Positions 9,608 through 19,807 of a DNA stretch of 64,000 nucleotides are shown piece by piece. The position numbers were made by a program, and so were the translations under genes. The notes under the pieces were generated by a model that ran no database searches, was not told the origin of the DNA, and saw only the letters and a program-made list of their open reading frames with translations. How positions within the stretch are numbered: the first letter of the stretch is position 1; each line of letters starts with the position of its first letter. Origin of the DNA: Phymatolithon calcareum (lineage: Eukaryota > Rhodophyta > Florideophyceae > Hapalidiales). The stretch lies in contig OZ345374.1 of NCBI GenBank assembly GCA_977006965.1, forward strand, positions 2,046,001-2,110,000. The letters run 5' to 3'.

Positions 9608-10825
9608 CAGGGGTTGCGCCAATTCCATTGTTTGCGATTGCAGTCCCGAGTGAAATTTATCAATTTAATTGCTCAGTTTTGTTTGCAGCAATTCGCATTG
9701 CAATTGGAAGCCTTCCCAAAATATAGACATCAATACTAAGATAGCTGTTCATCGCCTTTTCACGTTCCGTGAGCTTCATCACCATTGACGATTGAACTGT
9801 GAACGACGACCCGGATCTCAACTTCTCGGCAAGAACGGCTCTGTATATCTCTAGCAAATGTTCTTCGCTTCCACCTCCAATGCAATGCTTGAGATGATTG
9901 TACGGGTTGGAGAACCCAGTACCCTTTTCGAAGAAAAACTCACTTTCTCCGGTACACAGATCACCCTTTGAGCAGAGATAGACGCAAAATGGCACATTCC
10001 GTCCAGTTAGGCCTACTTGACGCGAGTGTATATCACGGGTTTGTTCTCAAATGAGCTTCATAAGCAGCTGCACAACTTGTTTCGGCTTTGGTGTCGGTGA
10101 AGGTAGTGCCATCGCTAGTAGAGCGGAATATGCTGGAACGTTGGACGAGGTCTGGTAGATGGGTTGGACTCGACTGTGAAGGGGAATGCGTGAGAATTTC
10201 GGAGAAGGCTGATAGGTTTCAAATCAAGAGATCTAATGCTATCCCTTTTATACTTGAGATTGAACCATCGTGACTGCTGGACTCTAATCGTAGCTAAAGA
10301 CATTCAAGCCGTTGTTCTGTATCTGGCTGGTAAATTGATCGATACTGCTAAGTAGATGATAGCACATGAATAGGCCCATTGTTGAAACCGTTTGGAGTCC
10401 AACGGCTCAATCTCGTCTTTATTTAACATAGCAAGAAGTAGCCATGGCCCAAGTTTCATAGATGTTTTGATGGCATACAGAGCGTACTCTGGGTATTACT
10501 AGAACAAAGACCACGTGCTGGACATAAGGTAAGTACGTTAATTCTTGCATCCGATTAATGTGCTGTGTCTATTGTTCATCTACGTACTCTGGGTATTATT
10601 AGAACAAAGACCACGTACTGAACGTGAGGTGAGTACGTTGATTCCCTCAACATTCTGCTTTACTCCCCCCCCCCATAAAATTCCCCTGGTCCAATGTTCA
10701 TCTACTTCGATCCTCAGTATTAGGTGCGACCAATTCGAATTGCAATTCAGTTCGAAGAACCAATTTGGGTGGAATTGGGAAAAATTGCAATTAAATTGAT
10801 AGCAATGGAATTGGCGCAACCCCTG
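9608..10825 (-). mobile_element. hAT transposon (family 1), internally deleted
   Basis: Same terminal repeats as 6680-8130 (CAGGGGTTGCGCCAATTCC at both ends) with an 8-bp duplication ATCCCACA at 9600-9607 and 10826-10833. It is inverted relative to the first copy: 10380-10825 matches the reverse complement of 6680-7130, including a C run opposite the G run. It keeps a promoter-like CAAGTATAAAAGGG (minus strand near 10250) and the zinc-finger N-terminus, but has lost the catalytic and dimerisation parts. Confidence 0.9.
9660..9995 (-). pseudogene. hAT transposase N-terminal zinc-finger fragment
   Basis: The minus-strand frame contains CVYLCSKG, then GTGFSNPYNHLKHCIGG, a Cys-Cys...His-Cys arrangement as in BED-type zinc fingers at the N-terminus of hAT transposases. 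A stop separates it from the likely start near 10113. The frame then runs directly into the element's terminal region, showing an internal deletion of the transposase. Confidence 0.6.
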
Positions 10826-11304
10826 ATCCCACAGTACGCACCCAACACTGATTTCCTCCAAAGGGGTGCTCGGTTGAATGTCAACCTTAGGCACCTTAAA
10901 CGTGTTGTTCTTTCTCCTATGTAAAGGATCCCTGGTAGCTTGCCTTCAATAGGAATCTTCATTGACCTGCCTTCTTCTTCCTTTTCCCATACCTTAATTG
11001 TTTCTTCTCTCCTCCTCTTCTTCGTGACAGATCCCTCCTGGGCTTTCTGAAGGGCTTGTCGCAAGTCTTCATACATCTTGAGATATTCAATACATAGGTG
11101 CCGAAAAATAAGTCGTATTTGAATATATTCGAATAAATATTTATATTTATTTACTTCAAGCGAGATGAGGCATGAATTATTTATTTACACCATCGCAATG
11201 AAGCATTTATTTTTTCATACGAATCCGGAATAATTCGAGGATATTTCTGCTAGTAATTCTTGGTGAACATTGACTGAAAACGAATATTCTGCAAGTAGAC
11301 ACTA

Positions 11305-11400
11305 GACTACTCCAGACTCAAAATGATTCATCTGTTGTTCTCTAGTAGACTACTCCAGACTCAAAATGATTCATCTGTTGTTCTCTTCGCGTATATAAAG
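11305..11400 (+). promoter_or_regulatory. Tandem 43-bp repeat and TATA box of the hAT transposase
   Basis: A block starting GACTACTCCAGACTCAAAA occurs at 11305 and again at 11348 (period 43). It ends next to TATATAAAG at 11392-11400, 71 bp before the ATG. Confidence 0.6.
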
Positions 11401-11470
11401 AAAGCATTCTAGACTACATGCAGACACGAGCACGTTATGTTCTGAACCGATCCTATTTCAGACGCTCGCC

Positions 11471-13018
11471 ATGTCATCAAGTGCAGGGGATCAACGCATG
11501 CCACTCGGTAAACGGGTGAGAGAATCTTTCTTTACGCCGGTTGAGAATGAAGAACATGTATGGCGTTGCATTTGCGGTGTTACAAGGAAGCAATCCGGGA
11601 CCGGGTATCAGAACCTGAAATCGCATGTGCAATACAAGCACCCTGATAGGTTCAAAGAACTATTGGAAGTCTCTGAGTCAAATACTGCGTTCCTCACTAA
11701 CCAATCACTCGACATTGGAAGTAAGGTATCCTATTTCTACAAGCCGAAAGTCGTCAGTATGCACGGCTGGATAGACCTGGTCACTTCTTGTCTACTAACA
11801 TTCTCAATTGTAGAAGCACGTGCCTACCGGGCAAATATGAAGCATTTACCAATCTCAAAGGAATCTTTGTCGAAGAATATGGACCTTCTCACGAGGCGTG
11901 TCGAAGCGAAAATACGAAAAATGTTACCGAACAAGTTTGCAGTAGCGTTTGACGGTTGGAGCGAAGGAGACACACACTATGTTGCAATATTTGGTTCTAT
12001 ACCAGCAAAGAACGAGTTAGGCTACCAGACGCTGCTACTGGGTTTCTCCCCATTCGAAGATGAGCTAAGTCAGGATGCTGATCACCACAAAGCGTTTTTG
12101 GGGTACGTGCTACAACTATTCGGGAAGTCGTACGACAATGTGGTAGCTCTACTAGGTGACAACTGCTCCACTAACAGAGCGTTTGCCGGCAAGGCCCAGG
12201 TACCGTTGGTTGGATGCGCTTCACACCGATTTAACTTAGCTGTTCAAGACATCATCTGACCCAAGAAAGCAATTGTTGACAAAGTTAGTGCCCTGATGAA
12301 GAAGCTACGCAGTCCAATCGCTTCAGCTAAGCTCAGGAAACACACGCACCTCCGTGCCAAGTGTAACAACGTGACTAGATGGAGTTCTACCTACGAAATG
12401 CTGGCCAGGTATCAAAGAATCAAAGAATTCATTGGTGAGCTGGATGTAACGGGGATTGATGAGTTTGTCCCTACGTATCGTGAAGAGAAACAAATCGAGA
12501 CGTTATGCAACCACCTATCGGATATGAACAGTGTGACTAATGCACTCCAACGAGATTCCATTACACTATCTCAAGTTCGAGATCTCTTTGATGCTGTAAT
12601 TACGAAATTTCCCCAAACGTCCGTTCGGTTGAATGCCGATGCCAGTATTGTCCGAGATAAGCATTTCGAATCAGGCATAGTAAGTATACAAAGAGGTACT
12701 ACCGGCACAATGTCAGAGGAAGAGAAAAGGGATACTGAAAGGCTGAAATTAGGTTCCAATGAGCAGACCCGCACTGCTTCAACTACTATGTCGTTCGCGG
12801 AGGAAGTGTTGAAAAAGAGGAAAATTTGTTCGGAATACTGTGACCTTCGCTTTATTCTTCCTACCACCAATATCGTCGAACGGTTTTTCTCTAAAGCCGG
12901 TCATGCTCTCGGATCTCGTAGAAAGCAATTGACTCCGGTGAACCTTGAAGTGCAGCTTTTCCTGCACATGAACTCGGGTCTTTGGAAAGTTCAAGATGTT
13001 AATGCCATCATGGATTAG
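11471..13018 (+). pseudogene. BED-finger hAT transposase with one in-frame stop
   Basis: About 515 codons. Residues 31-57 form a BED-type zinc finger (C33, C35, H52, H57). Residues 156-172 (FAVAFDGWSEGDTHYVA) hold the first catalytic Asp (D161), followed by LLGDNCSTNRAF with the second Asp and CASHRFNLAVQ. The C-terminus has the hAT dimerisation block (PTTNIVERFFSKAGHALGSR, then LEVQLFLHMN). A single TGA at 12257-12259 splits the frame; the downstream part continues in the same frame, and its first ATG is 12296. Apart from this the gene is complete, so inactivation looks recent, unless the stop is read through. Confidence 0.9.
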
Positions 13019-13227
13019 TTAGGACAGTTCAGCATGAACAAGAGTACGAGTACTGTTGTTGACGGGTATACCAATAAACTCTCAATATTCTGTCCGAAAG
13101 AAAATAATTCATATTTATTTGCCACTTAGATGTCCGACGAATAATTATTCAGCCGCGTAATTGTCCTTCAGTATTTATTTCATGTCATTTCTACACAAGA
13201 TAATCTTTTAAAAAAATTATTCGGCAC

Positions 13228-14600
13228 CTATGATTCAATATCCTTCATTGCTTCCTTTACGTCCTCATCTCTTCCAACGTACTCTTCTGTTTCTTCAAGG
13301 CGCTTTTTGTGCCTTACCAGGCTTAATGCAAACCTTTCTGCTTGATGACGTCTCCTCATCTTTGGTGGTCCCAGTCGGCACAGAACTCGCATTCGGTCCC
13401 GGCGGTGTTCGGCATACTTTCCGAAAACATTCTTGTAGAACAAGCCCTCTGCCGACTCGATTGCCGGGAGCAATCGATTTGTCATTGGAGTAACGTGTAA
13501 CGCATACTCCCATTTCGGGATGATTAGCGACTTAAAGATCCTGATGCATGTCTCCGGTTTGAATTCTCGAACATTCACTCCAAGCTCCCGAAGCTTATGT
13601 ATGCATCCTGCAGCATTTCGAACTCTTGCTAAGGCTGTGTCATCCGTAACACCCTTGTTATTCATGCTTACCCCAAGATACGAGAGTCTCCAGGCTTGAT
13701 ATAGTTCTCGTCCCGCCAAGTAAAACGTGTGCTTCTGAAGTCCTTTGTACTTAAGAAATTCGCTTTTTCCTGGTTTTGTGTTCCATTTCATGCCATTTTC
13801 GCTTGCCCAACTGGTCGCTATATCAAGAAGTTTCTGCATTCCTCGTCCTGTCTTCGCTTGAAGCTGAACATCATCTGCGAACAATTGCACAGGGCTTTCT
13901 GAAACGTTCCTTTCTGTCTTGGAGACGCTTCTGCGAATGTGTCCATGAATATATTGTAAAGGCATGGACTAAGCGGGGAACCTTGAGGTACTCCTCGGTC
14001 GATGATACACCACGTTTCTGTCTCGTCTCCAGCTGATGTGACCCACGATGGTTTTAACAGGTACGCAACCATCCTTGTTATCTCTTGAGGAAGTTTCTCC
14101 GTCAGCCTCTTCATGAGGATATCCCTGGGCACACTATCGTATGCCGCGGATAGGTCAAGAACTGCCATGAACGGATGGCCCTTTTTCATTGAACTTTTTG
14201 CCCGGAGTATAGCGAGATAAGTGCTTCTGTCTTTCCGAAAACCCAGCTGAACCTTATTGAAGCGATAGTTCTCGCGTATGTATGCATCTAGAGCTGAGTC
14301 GATGATTTTCCTGGCTTGACTTAAAAGAGATATGGGCCTGTAGTTTGCTGCTACATGAGCTGGGCCTTTCTTGTATAAGGGAATCAGAGTTGCTTGGCGC
14401 CATGCCCGAGGAAGACATTTGAGTCTCCCGCATGTTTCCCATAATGCTAGCATTATTTCGAGCCCCGCTTCTTTGTTCGCGTGCAACATTTCGACCGCAA
14501 TTCCGTCTGGACCTACCGCCTTCCCCTTCGGTGCTCTGTTGAATGTTATTGCGATGTGCCGCTTCATTGCCCTATTGAGTGCAAACGTACGCAACGGCAT
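13228..14600 (-). pseudogene. LINE A reverse transcriptase, frameshifted
   Basis: Two overlapping minus-strand frames, 14600-13818 and 13965-13228, together encode the RT. The first has APKGKAVGPDGI, NYRPISLLSQARK, VLDLSAAYDSVPRD and RGVPQGSPLSPCLYNIF (RT blocks 1-5). The second has the catalytic LFADDVQL and the downstream YLGVSMNNKGVT block. The change of frame near 13880, between the two blocks, disables the protein. The last residues of the second frame run up to the hAT target duplication. Confidence 0.85.
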
Positions 14601-14776
14601 ATTCCAGTCTTCTCGTGTACGAAGGGTACTGTACTGTGCAGTACTGTAGTGGTGCGTCGCACTACTCGTGGGAAGCAGTTACACGAGTATCATACACAGA
14701 TAGATCCAGGCGAGGAGCATCTTTGAGGCCCCCTATTGTCGAAATAATGACGAGAATGCTCACGAAATGTTTACTA

Positions 14777-15330
14777 CAGTCGAACCTGTATAACTGCAAC
14801 ACGGCGGTAAAGCAGGTTGGTATGCAGTAATAGAGGTTTTGCAGTCTTGGAGGCTTTATCATAAGGGGCTACAGAAACATTCTACCCAATCGTCCACGAG
14901 GCTCAGTTGAACCAATCAGTGACCTTTCTCTGCTGGAGCCCCTTCTTGTGGTCGGAGCGAATCTTACGTTGCGATGCGTGCATGGCGCGCCGCACAGACC
15001 CTCATTTGGGCTGACGAGGTATGCGCAGTGGTGTTTCCTGCAGGGATGAGCATCATCAAATAAAGCTATTCTATGTATCAAATGGAACTTACTTGCAAGT
15101 AACAAGCAGCCCTGCACGATTTATGACGAGAGCCAGTCTGTGTTGCAATCCGTGCTATCAAAATTTTATTCAAAATTAAGGGTGGCATTCCCTTCAGTTG
15201 CACTAATGCAGTTTGCAAGGTAAGTTTAAATTTAGTTACTTTTCGGCATATACCAAATCGGTCTAGGCGATTCGATTGCACGAATGCAGGTTTTGCAGCT
15301 ATACAGGTTGCAGATATACAGGTTCGACTG
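14777..15330. mobile_element. Mariner/pogo-like MITE, 554 bp
   Basis: Terminal inverted repeats beginning CAGTCGAACCTGTATA and continuing to CTGCAAC (23 of 24 positions match) are flanked by TA on both sides (14775-14776 and 15331-15332), the Tc1/mariner hallmark. A second, inner copy of the TATACAGGTTGCAG unit lies near the right end. No transposase. Confidence 0.8.
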
Positions 15331-15660
15331 TATACGAGTACATTAAATTCACTAATTTTGCTGATACGTGAATTCCCTCATAATTTTGTCTGCAGAAACG
15401 ACTACGGATTTTTATTTAATTTTTTGATGCATTAAAATTCTGCTTTCCTCCCCTTCTTACATTCCCCTGTTTGGACCTAAATTTGTCACACGACACCTGT
15501 TATACAGTAGATGTTGCCTAACGTACCGTACATTTTGTGTAATTCAGATTTCCTGCGAAAAAGAAAGAAAGAAATCAAGTCTATGAAACGATCATCGCGG
15601 ATTGCTGTCAAACGTCGTCACTTCATAAAAATATCAGCTTATTAGAATCCATTTCAGGCA
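15331..15660. other. AT-rich intergenic, nothing recognised
   Basis: No coherent frame or repeat seen. Confidence 0.4.
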
Positions 15661-16962
15661 GTTGCCAACAGTGAACCGTAATTGTCCACCGAACGGGAGC
15701 GCCGTGTCGTGACCGAGGGCCTACTGGCCCAGGGCGTTCCCGACTACAGGTCCGGATGACGGTTTGACACGTGGAAAACAATATACGCCGCTGCCCCACG
15801 CCGTTGGCGATGCATGCCTCAACCCAACCCTCGTCGTGTTGCATCGTCCGCCTGCCCGCTGCTCTGCCCCGCACCTCCGGCGATGCAGGCCTCAACAGCG
15901 TCCTCGCCGAACTGCGTCGTCTGCCTTGCCGCCGTGCTTTGCCCCACTGATGGAAATCAATGACTTGGCTGCGTCCTGTGCCAAATACGTCGTCCGGCTG
16001 CGGTTAACCTGCTGTTTACCCCACGCGAAGCCGGCCACTTCTGCAAAATACACCGCCTGGCTGCCGCGCCGTGCCCCCCGGGAAGTGTATGTCTTGTCGG
16101 CGCCTCTGCAAAATACACCGTCCGACCCCGATGGTGCCTGCTCTCCAACGTATCGCAATGGACCCCGCCCGCTGCTGCGCTGAGAGAGATTGGCGCCGCC
16201 CCTCCGTCGCAGTATTCTTGGCGTTTCCGGAGTCACAAGGACGGACCGCGGCGTTTATGGATAGTGGGTACAATACGTTGGAGCAATCCGTCTGCCGCTT
16301 ACCGGGCTTTTCTGTGCTATGCATGCAGTTCACATTCTGTGTTCTTGCAATGTTAATCTATGTAAACTCTAATTTCTCTGACTTCCCCTTCGCGCCATCA
16401 ATACCTTCTATAATGTTTAAGAAGTAGTGGAAAGGGAAAAAATTCGAGCCGACAGTCATTATTATTTTGCGAAAGTCGAAGGAGGCGATCTACGTCGGAC
16501 ATATCAACAAAATGAGAAGGCAGTCAGAAAAAATGATATTCTAATTGAATCTACAAGTACGTTGTTGAGACCACGAAGGCGCGCGGATTGAAATGAGGGT
16601 TAGAAGCGCTTGGTAATCTGCCTGGTAGTAAGAGCGAATATGGCAGAACAATGTGGGCCAAGAGAGCGAGGAAAGGGACGCAAAAAGCGGCCTGTGGCAA
16701 ACAACAGGGACCGAGCGACGCAAATCACTCCCAGCGGGGTGTGGGTGGGGTCGATTGTGGCGGTGGGGGGCATTGCACAGCGACTGCGTAAGAGCGGCGG
16801 TGAGCACTTGGAACGATGGGCGGAGTTGGCTGTAAAATATAGCCGTAGTATGCTTTAACACGTGTTAGACGTTGAAGAGGACCTCTGGTTGGGACCGGCG
16901 AGGGCCCGGAGGTCCGCACGGCGCTGCCATTTGGTGGACAATTAAGGTTCACTGTTGCCAAC
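15661..16962. mobile_element. Unclassified inverted-repeat element with a GC-rich core
   Basis: The ends are inverted copies over about 46 bp with five mismatches, both containing AACAGTGAACC and TAATTGTCCACC and then AGCGCCGTG. The interior 15770-16240 is strikingly GC-rich and holds diverged internal repeats (TCTGCAAAATACACCG twice; GGCGATGCA-GCCTCAAC twice). No target-site duplication could be found, and no transposase domain was recognised, so the superfamily is open. Confidence 0.6.
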
Positions 16963-17125
16963 CACACACATACCCACTCGCTGCAGTGCTACAGGAGAAA
17001 CAATTTGATGGAAGCAATTTTCCCACATATGCTGTGTGCGAGTACTCACACCGAGAGGATTCTTACTCCTTTCGTTGTTCTACTCTGGGCGCTAGAGGTC
17101 TTTTAGCGGTTGCGTTCAGAGAAAC

Positions 17126-18868
17126 ATGTACTTCCACAAGGGGAAGTTGCTGTCTTTTGAGACTGACGTCGGACGTTTGCAATTAAGAGGTTTGTGGGAC
17201 GAAGGCCAAGATGACCCGCGAATATCGTACATGCCGGAGACCATCCCTATCTCGTACTTTGCCGACCTAGCAAACTGGATTCGTGGAAATGAAATGCGGA
17301 AGAGCATGCACAGGCTGGAGCGTGAAGCTCTTTTCTTACATTCAAGCTCCCTTGTCCGACTCGGCTATCACAATCGCGGCTTACTTCTGACCGAAGATCT
17401 TCTCCGTCTCTCCATTAAGAATCGGTTGTCTCTCATCGCACGAATCTGGGATTGTTCGAGAAACGACGTGTACGCCACACTTATGCGACTCAGCGTCGGT
17501 GAGAAAAGAATGAATGACGTCTTGGTCTCATTACGCAAGAAGGTATGGGTTAACAGACTTGACACGAGAGAAACAAGCATTCAAGACACGGCGGCAGAAA
17601 TCCGAGATCTCATCAAGGAGGTGCTAGAGGAGCGATCTGCTCAATCTGTTGATGTTCCTCTGAGCAATAGGGGCCATGCGAAAGGCTTCCTTATCCGTGG
17701 TGATAATGGATCAAGCACTATACGCGTGTACAATGCTGCGGACGTTCTTTTTGCAGTTGAGAAGGGACATGCATATGTTGTATGCTACCAGCACCAATAC
17801 ACCGGCCCTGGTCTAACGCCTGTCGCCAAGCGCCTGAGCGATGCGCAAATCGTTGAAATCGCTACCTTCCTCACTGACCACGGCATGAGTGCCGCGAATC
17901 AAGTGCACCTAGCGTTTGATTTCACTTCCGTTGTGGGGGCGCGCAGCGAAAAGGAGAACGTGAGCTGGGCCGCTACAGGCCTCGATGTATTCAAGTTCGC
18001 GCAAGTCATATATGTCAACGCCGATTCGACGAGGCACAGCTCTTGGCGCGAAATAGAGTCGAACTGTGGGATGTTGTATGGTACATTACTAGCCCGAGAC
18101 CCCAAATCTCAGGAAATCAGAGGCCTCGGGAGCCCTATTGAATTCCAAAAAGCAGAGATAATGCTCGCTAAGATGCTTCTTGAAAATTTGATCGACTCGG
18201 GCGTTTCCACGATGTGGCTTAGAGACATCCAAGATCTTCGTGCATGGTCTCTGAAGCTCATTGACAGTGTCAATCCAATGCCAAACGGGATGATCCCGAT
18301 GCTTGAAGCTGCCTCACCGATGGGAGTAATCGAAGACTTCGAAGAGACTTGGATAAGTCTGCTTTCCAATCGCAACCAAGGACTTTTGGGTAACTTTCGG
18401 AAGATCGACTATTGCTGGGAATTCAAGCCATACCGAAAGAAATGGGAAGAAATCGGTGTTAGCGAGCGTATGTTGAAGCATATGGAATTCTTGGACGAAG
18501 CGTTATGGGGCCTAGAGACAAGTGGCTCAACCCACAGAAAAGATTATCTGTTCCACAACACAAAGAGCAGTGGTCAGCAGTGCTTTGTCATTATCACGAA
18601 TATTATTGGTGACAGGCGGCACGCATGGCTTATAAAATCGCAGTTCAGAGAAGAGCTCAACGAATATTCTGTGCGGATTGCTCCGAAAGAGATCAAGCTA
18701 TGTCCTTACAATGCTCTAAGAGCTCTTGAATGGGAATCATGCGGACAACATGTTCCCATTGACGAGTTGTGCGGGAAGTTGGGCATGACCAGCTGGGAAA
18801 AACCAGATAATATAGACATGCTCTGCGACAGTACGATCTGTAAGCATCATGAGAGCTACAGTAGCTAG
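17126..18868 (+). CDS. Orphan 580-residue protein
   Basis: A single uninterrupted frame of 580 residues with balanced composition, no signal peptide, no membrane segment and no low-complexity tract, so it is probably a soluble globular protein. No conserved family or catalytic motif was recognised. Notable stretches are the His/Tyr-rich YVVCYQHQYTGPGLTP near residue 218 and the Trp-rich second half (WREIE, TMWLRDIQDLRAW, ETWISLL, WEFKPYRKKWEEIG). The C-terminal 30 residues have three cysteines and a C-X4-C-X2-HH arrangement. The ATG at 17126 is the first of the long open frame. The nearest gene downstream is the SNARE, convergent, about 0.9 kb away. Function unknown; its length and uniform composition make it a convincing gene. 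Confidence 0.75.
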   Translation: MYFHKGKLLSFETDVGRLQLRGLWDEGQDDPRISYMPETIPISYFADLANWIRGNEMRKSMHRLEREALFLHSSSLVRLGYHNRGLLLTEDLLRLSIKNRLSLIARIWDCSRNDVYATLMRLSVGEKRMNDVLVSLRKKVWVNRLDTRETSIQDTAAEIRDLIKEVLEERSAQSVDVPLSNRGHAKGFLIRGDNGSSTIRVYNAADVLFAVEKGHAYVVCYQHQYTGPGLTPVAKRLSDAQIVEIATFLTDHGMSAANQVHLAFDFTSVVGARSEKENVSWAATGLDVFKFAQVIYVNADSTRHSSWREIESNCGMLYGTLLARDPKSQEIRGLGSPIEFQKAEIMLAKMLLENLIDSGVSTMWLRDIQDLRAWSLKLIDSVNPMPNGMIPMLEAASPMGVIEDFEETWISLLSNRNQGLLGNFRKIDYCWEFKPYRKKWEEIGVSERMLKHMEFLDEALWGLETSGSTHRKDYLFHNTKSSGQQCFVIITNIIGDRRHAWLIKSQFREELNEYSVRIAPKEIKLCPYNALRALEWESCGQHVPIDELCGKLGMTSWEKPDNIDMLCDSTICKHHESYSS

Positions 18869-19807
18869 ATTTTCCATTGTCCGACACCCTGTTCGTTCGT
18901 TAACTAGGCCCGCATTTCCTATGACGATATTCATGAGAATCGTATTCGTTTAAGCTTTTTAGCCAGGCTGCTCGTAATAGGCTCACGTGACATCCACATA
19001 TGGCGAACATAGGCATTAGTTTACCCATTATAGTGCACATGTTTGGAATTAGCTACTAATTTTTGCTATGTTCTTTCTCAGGTAGAATGACTTCTGATGT
19101 GTTTCCAGTCTTTGCATGACTATTCTCCAATTTCGTAAGGCTGGTGATCATTGTACTGTCATTTCGTGGCGAACAAACAATCATTAGTAACCGTCGGACT
19201 TGTTCCTTCTCGTCGCATAGATGTATACACTTTTAAAAGTGATGTCCCTACAATAGGTAAGTGTTACTTTGCAACGGAAGAAAACATGGTCCCTGCCAGC
19301 TTAGAATATACTTGTTTCATATAGAAAAGTAAAGCTCCACGCGATCAGCTTATCTTTGTCTCAATTCTCGGTTTCAGCACTTTTTTGTCTCTGCTACTGG
19401 CAATGTCAAAGCGAGCAAGCTTTGGCTTGGAGCATACGCCCACCTTGGGCATGAGGGTCTTAAAAAGCGCTTCCATCTCGTTATTCTCTTTTTACTTCGA
19501 GCGCAAGAGATCAACCTTTATCGTGATGATTTTGCGGAACGGCCGGCCAGTGACAGACCGACGGTCATTTCAGTGACCCGATGTTCGGATATTTGCTTCA
19601 GATCAAGCCGCAAGTAAGGACACAGTACTTACGTACTTCAGAAAACCATTTCGATCATCTTAATATGTGTTCTTTTCTGGAAACTGGAAGGCATAACACT
19701 GGAAATTTGAGTTCCGCGCAGGTACTTCCCAAATTGGAAACTCGGTTCCCCGCTCTGCTCAGTCGTTTCGAAATCTCAGCCTCTTCTTTTGCAATTCAGA
19801 ATTTATT
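18869..19807. other. Convergent intergenic region
   Basis: Lies between the 3' ends of the orphan gene and the SNARE gene. The short frames have no recognisable features. Confidence 0.5.

Larger units (their letters stand above)
11093..13232 (+). mobile_element. hAT transposon (family 2), nearly intact
   Basis: Ends read CATAGGTGCCGAA at both termini (inverted) with an 8-bp duplication ATTCAATA at 11085-11092 and 13233-13240. The 2140-bp element has its own TATA box and one transposase gene with a single in-frame stop, the most recent-looking DNA transposon in the window. It interrupts the LINE A at 9369-14613. Confidence 0.93.
9369..14613 (-). mobile_element. LINE family A with two hAT transposons nested inside
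   Basis: A 13-bp duplication, CGTGTACGAAGGG, at 9356-9368 and 14614-14626 brackets the whole block. The 3' end is at 9369. The LINE is read 14613 to 13233, then 11084 to 10826, then 9607 to 9369, with hAT insertions at 11093-13232 and 9608-10825. Removing them restores the conserved order ...DIES / YLKMYEDLRQAL... and ...FGVTAV.... The 5' end is truncated in the linker before the RT. Confidence 0.9.

Noticed and set aside
14627-14776. Repeated CAGTACTG/TACTGTACTG strings as operators
   Set aside because: Short, self-complementary and scattered; nothing ties them to a gene.
15764-16236. GC-rich open frames on both strands
   Set aside because: Frames are open because of base composition in a repetitive transposon core; no domain is visible on either strand.
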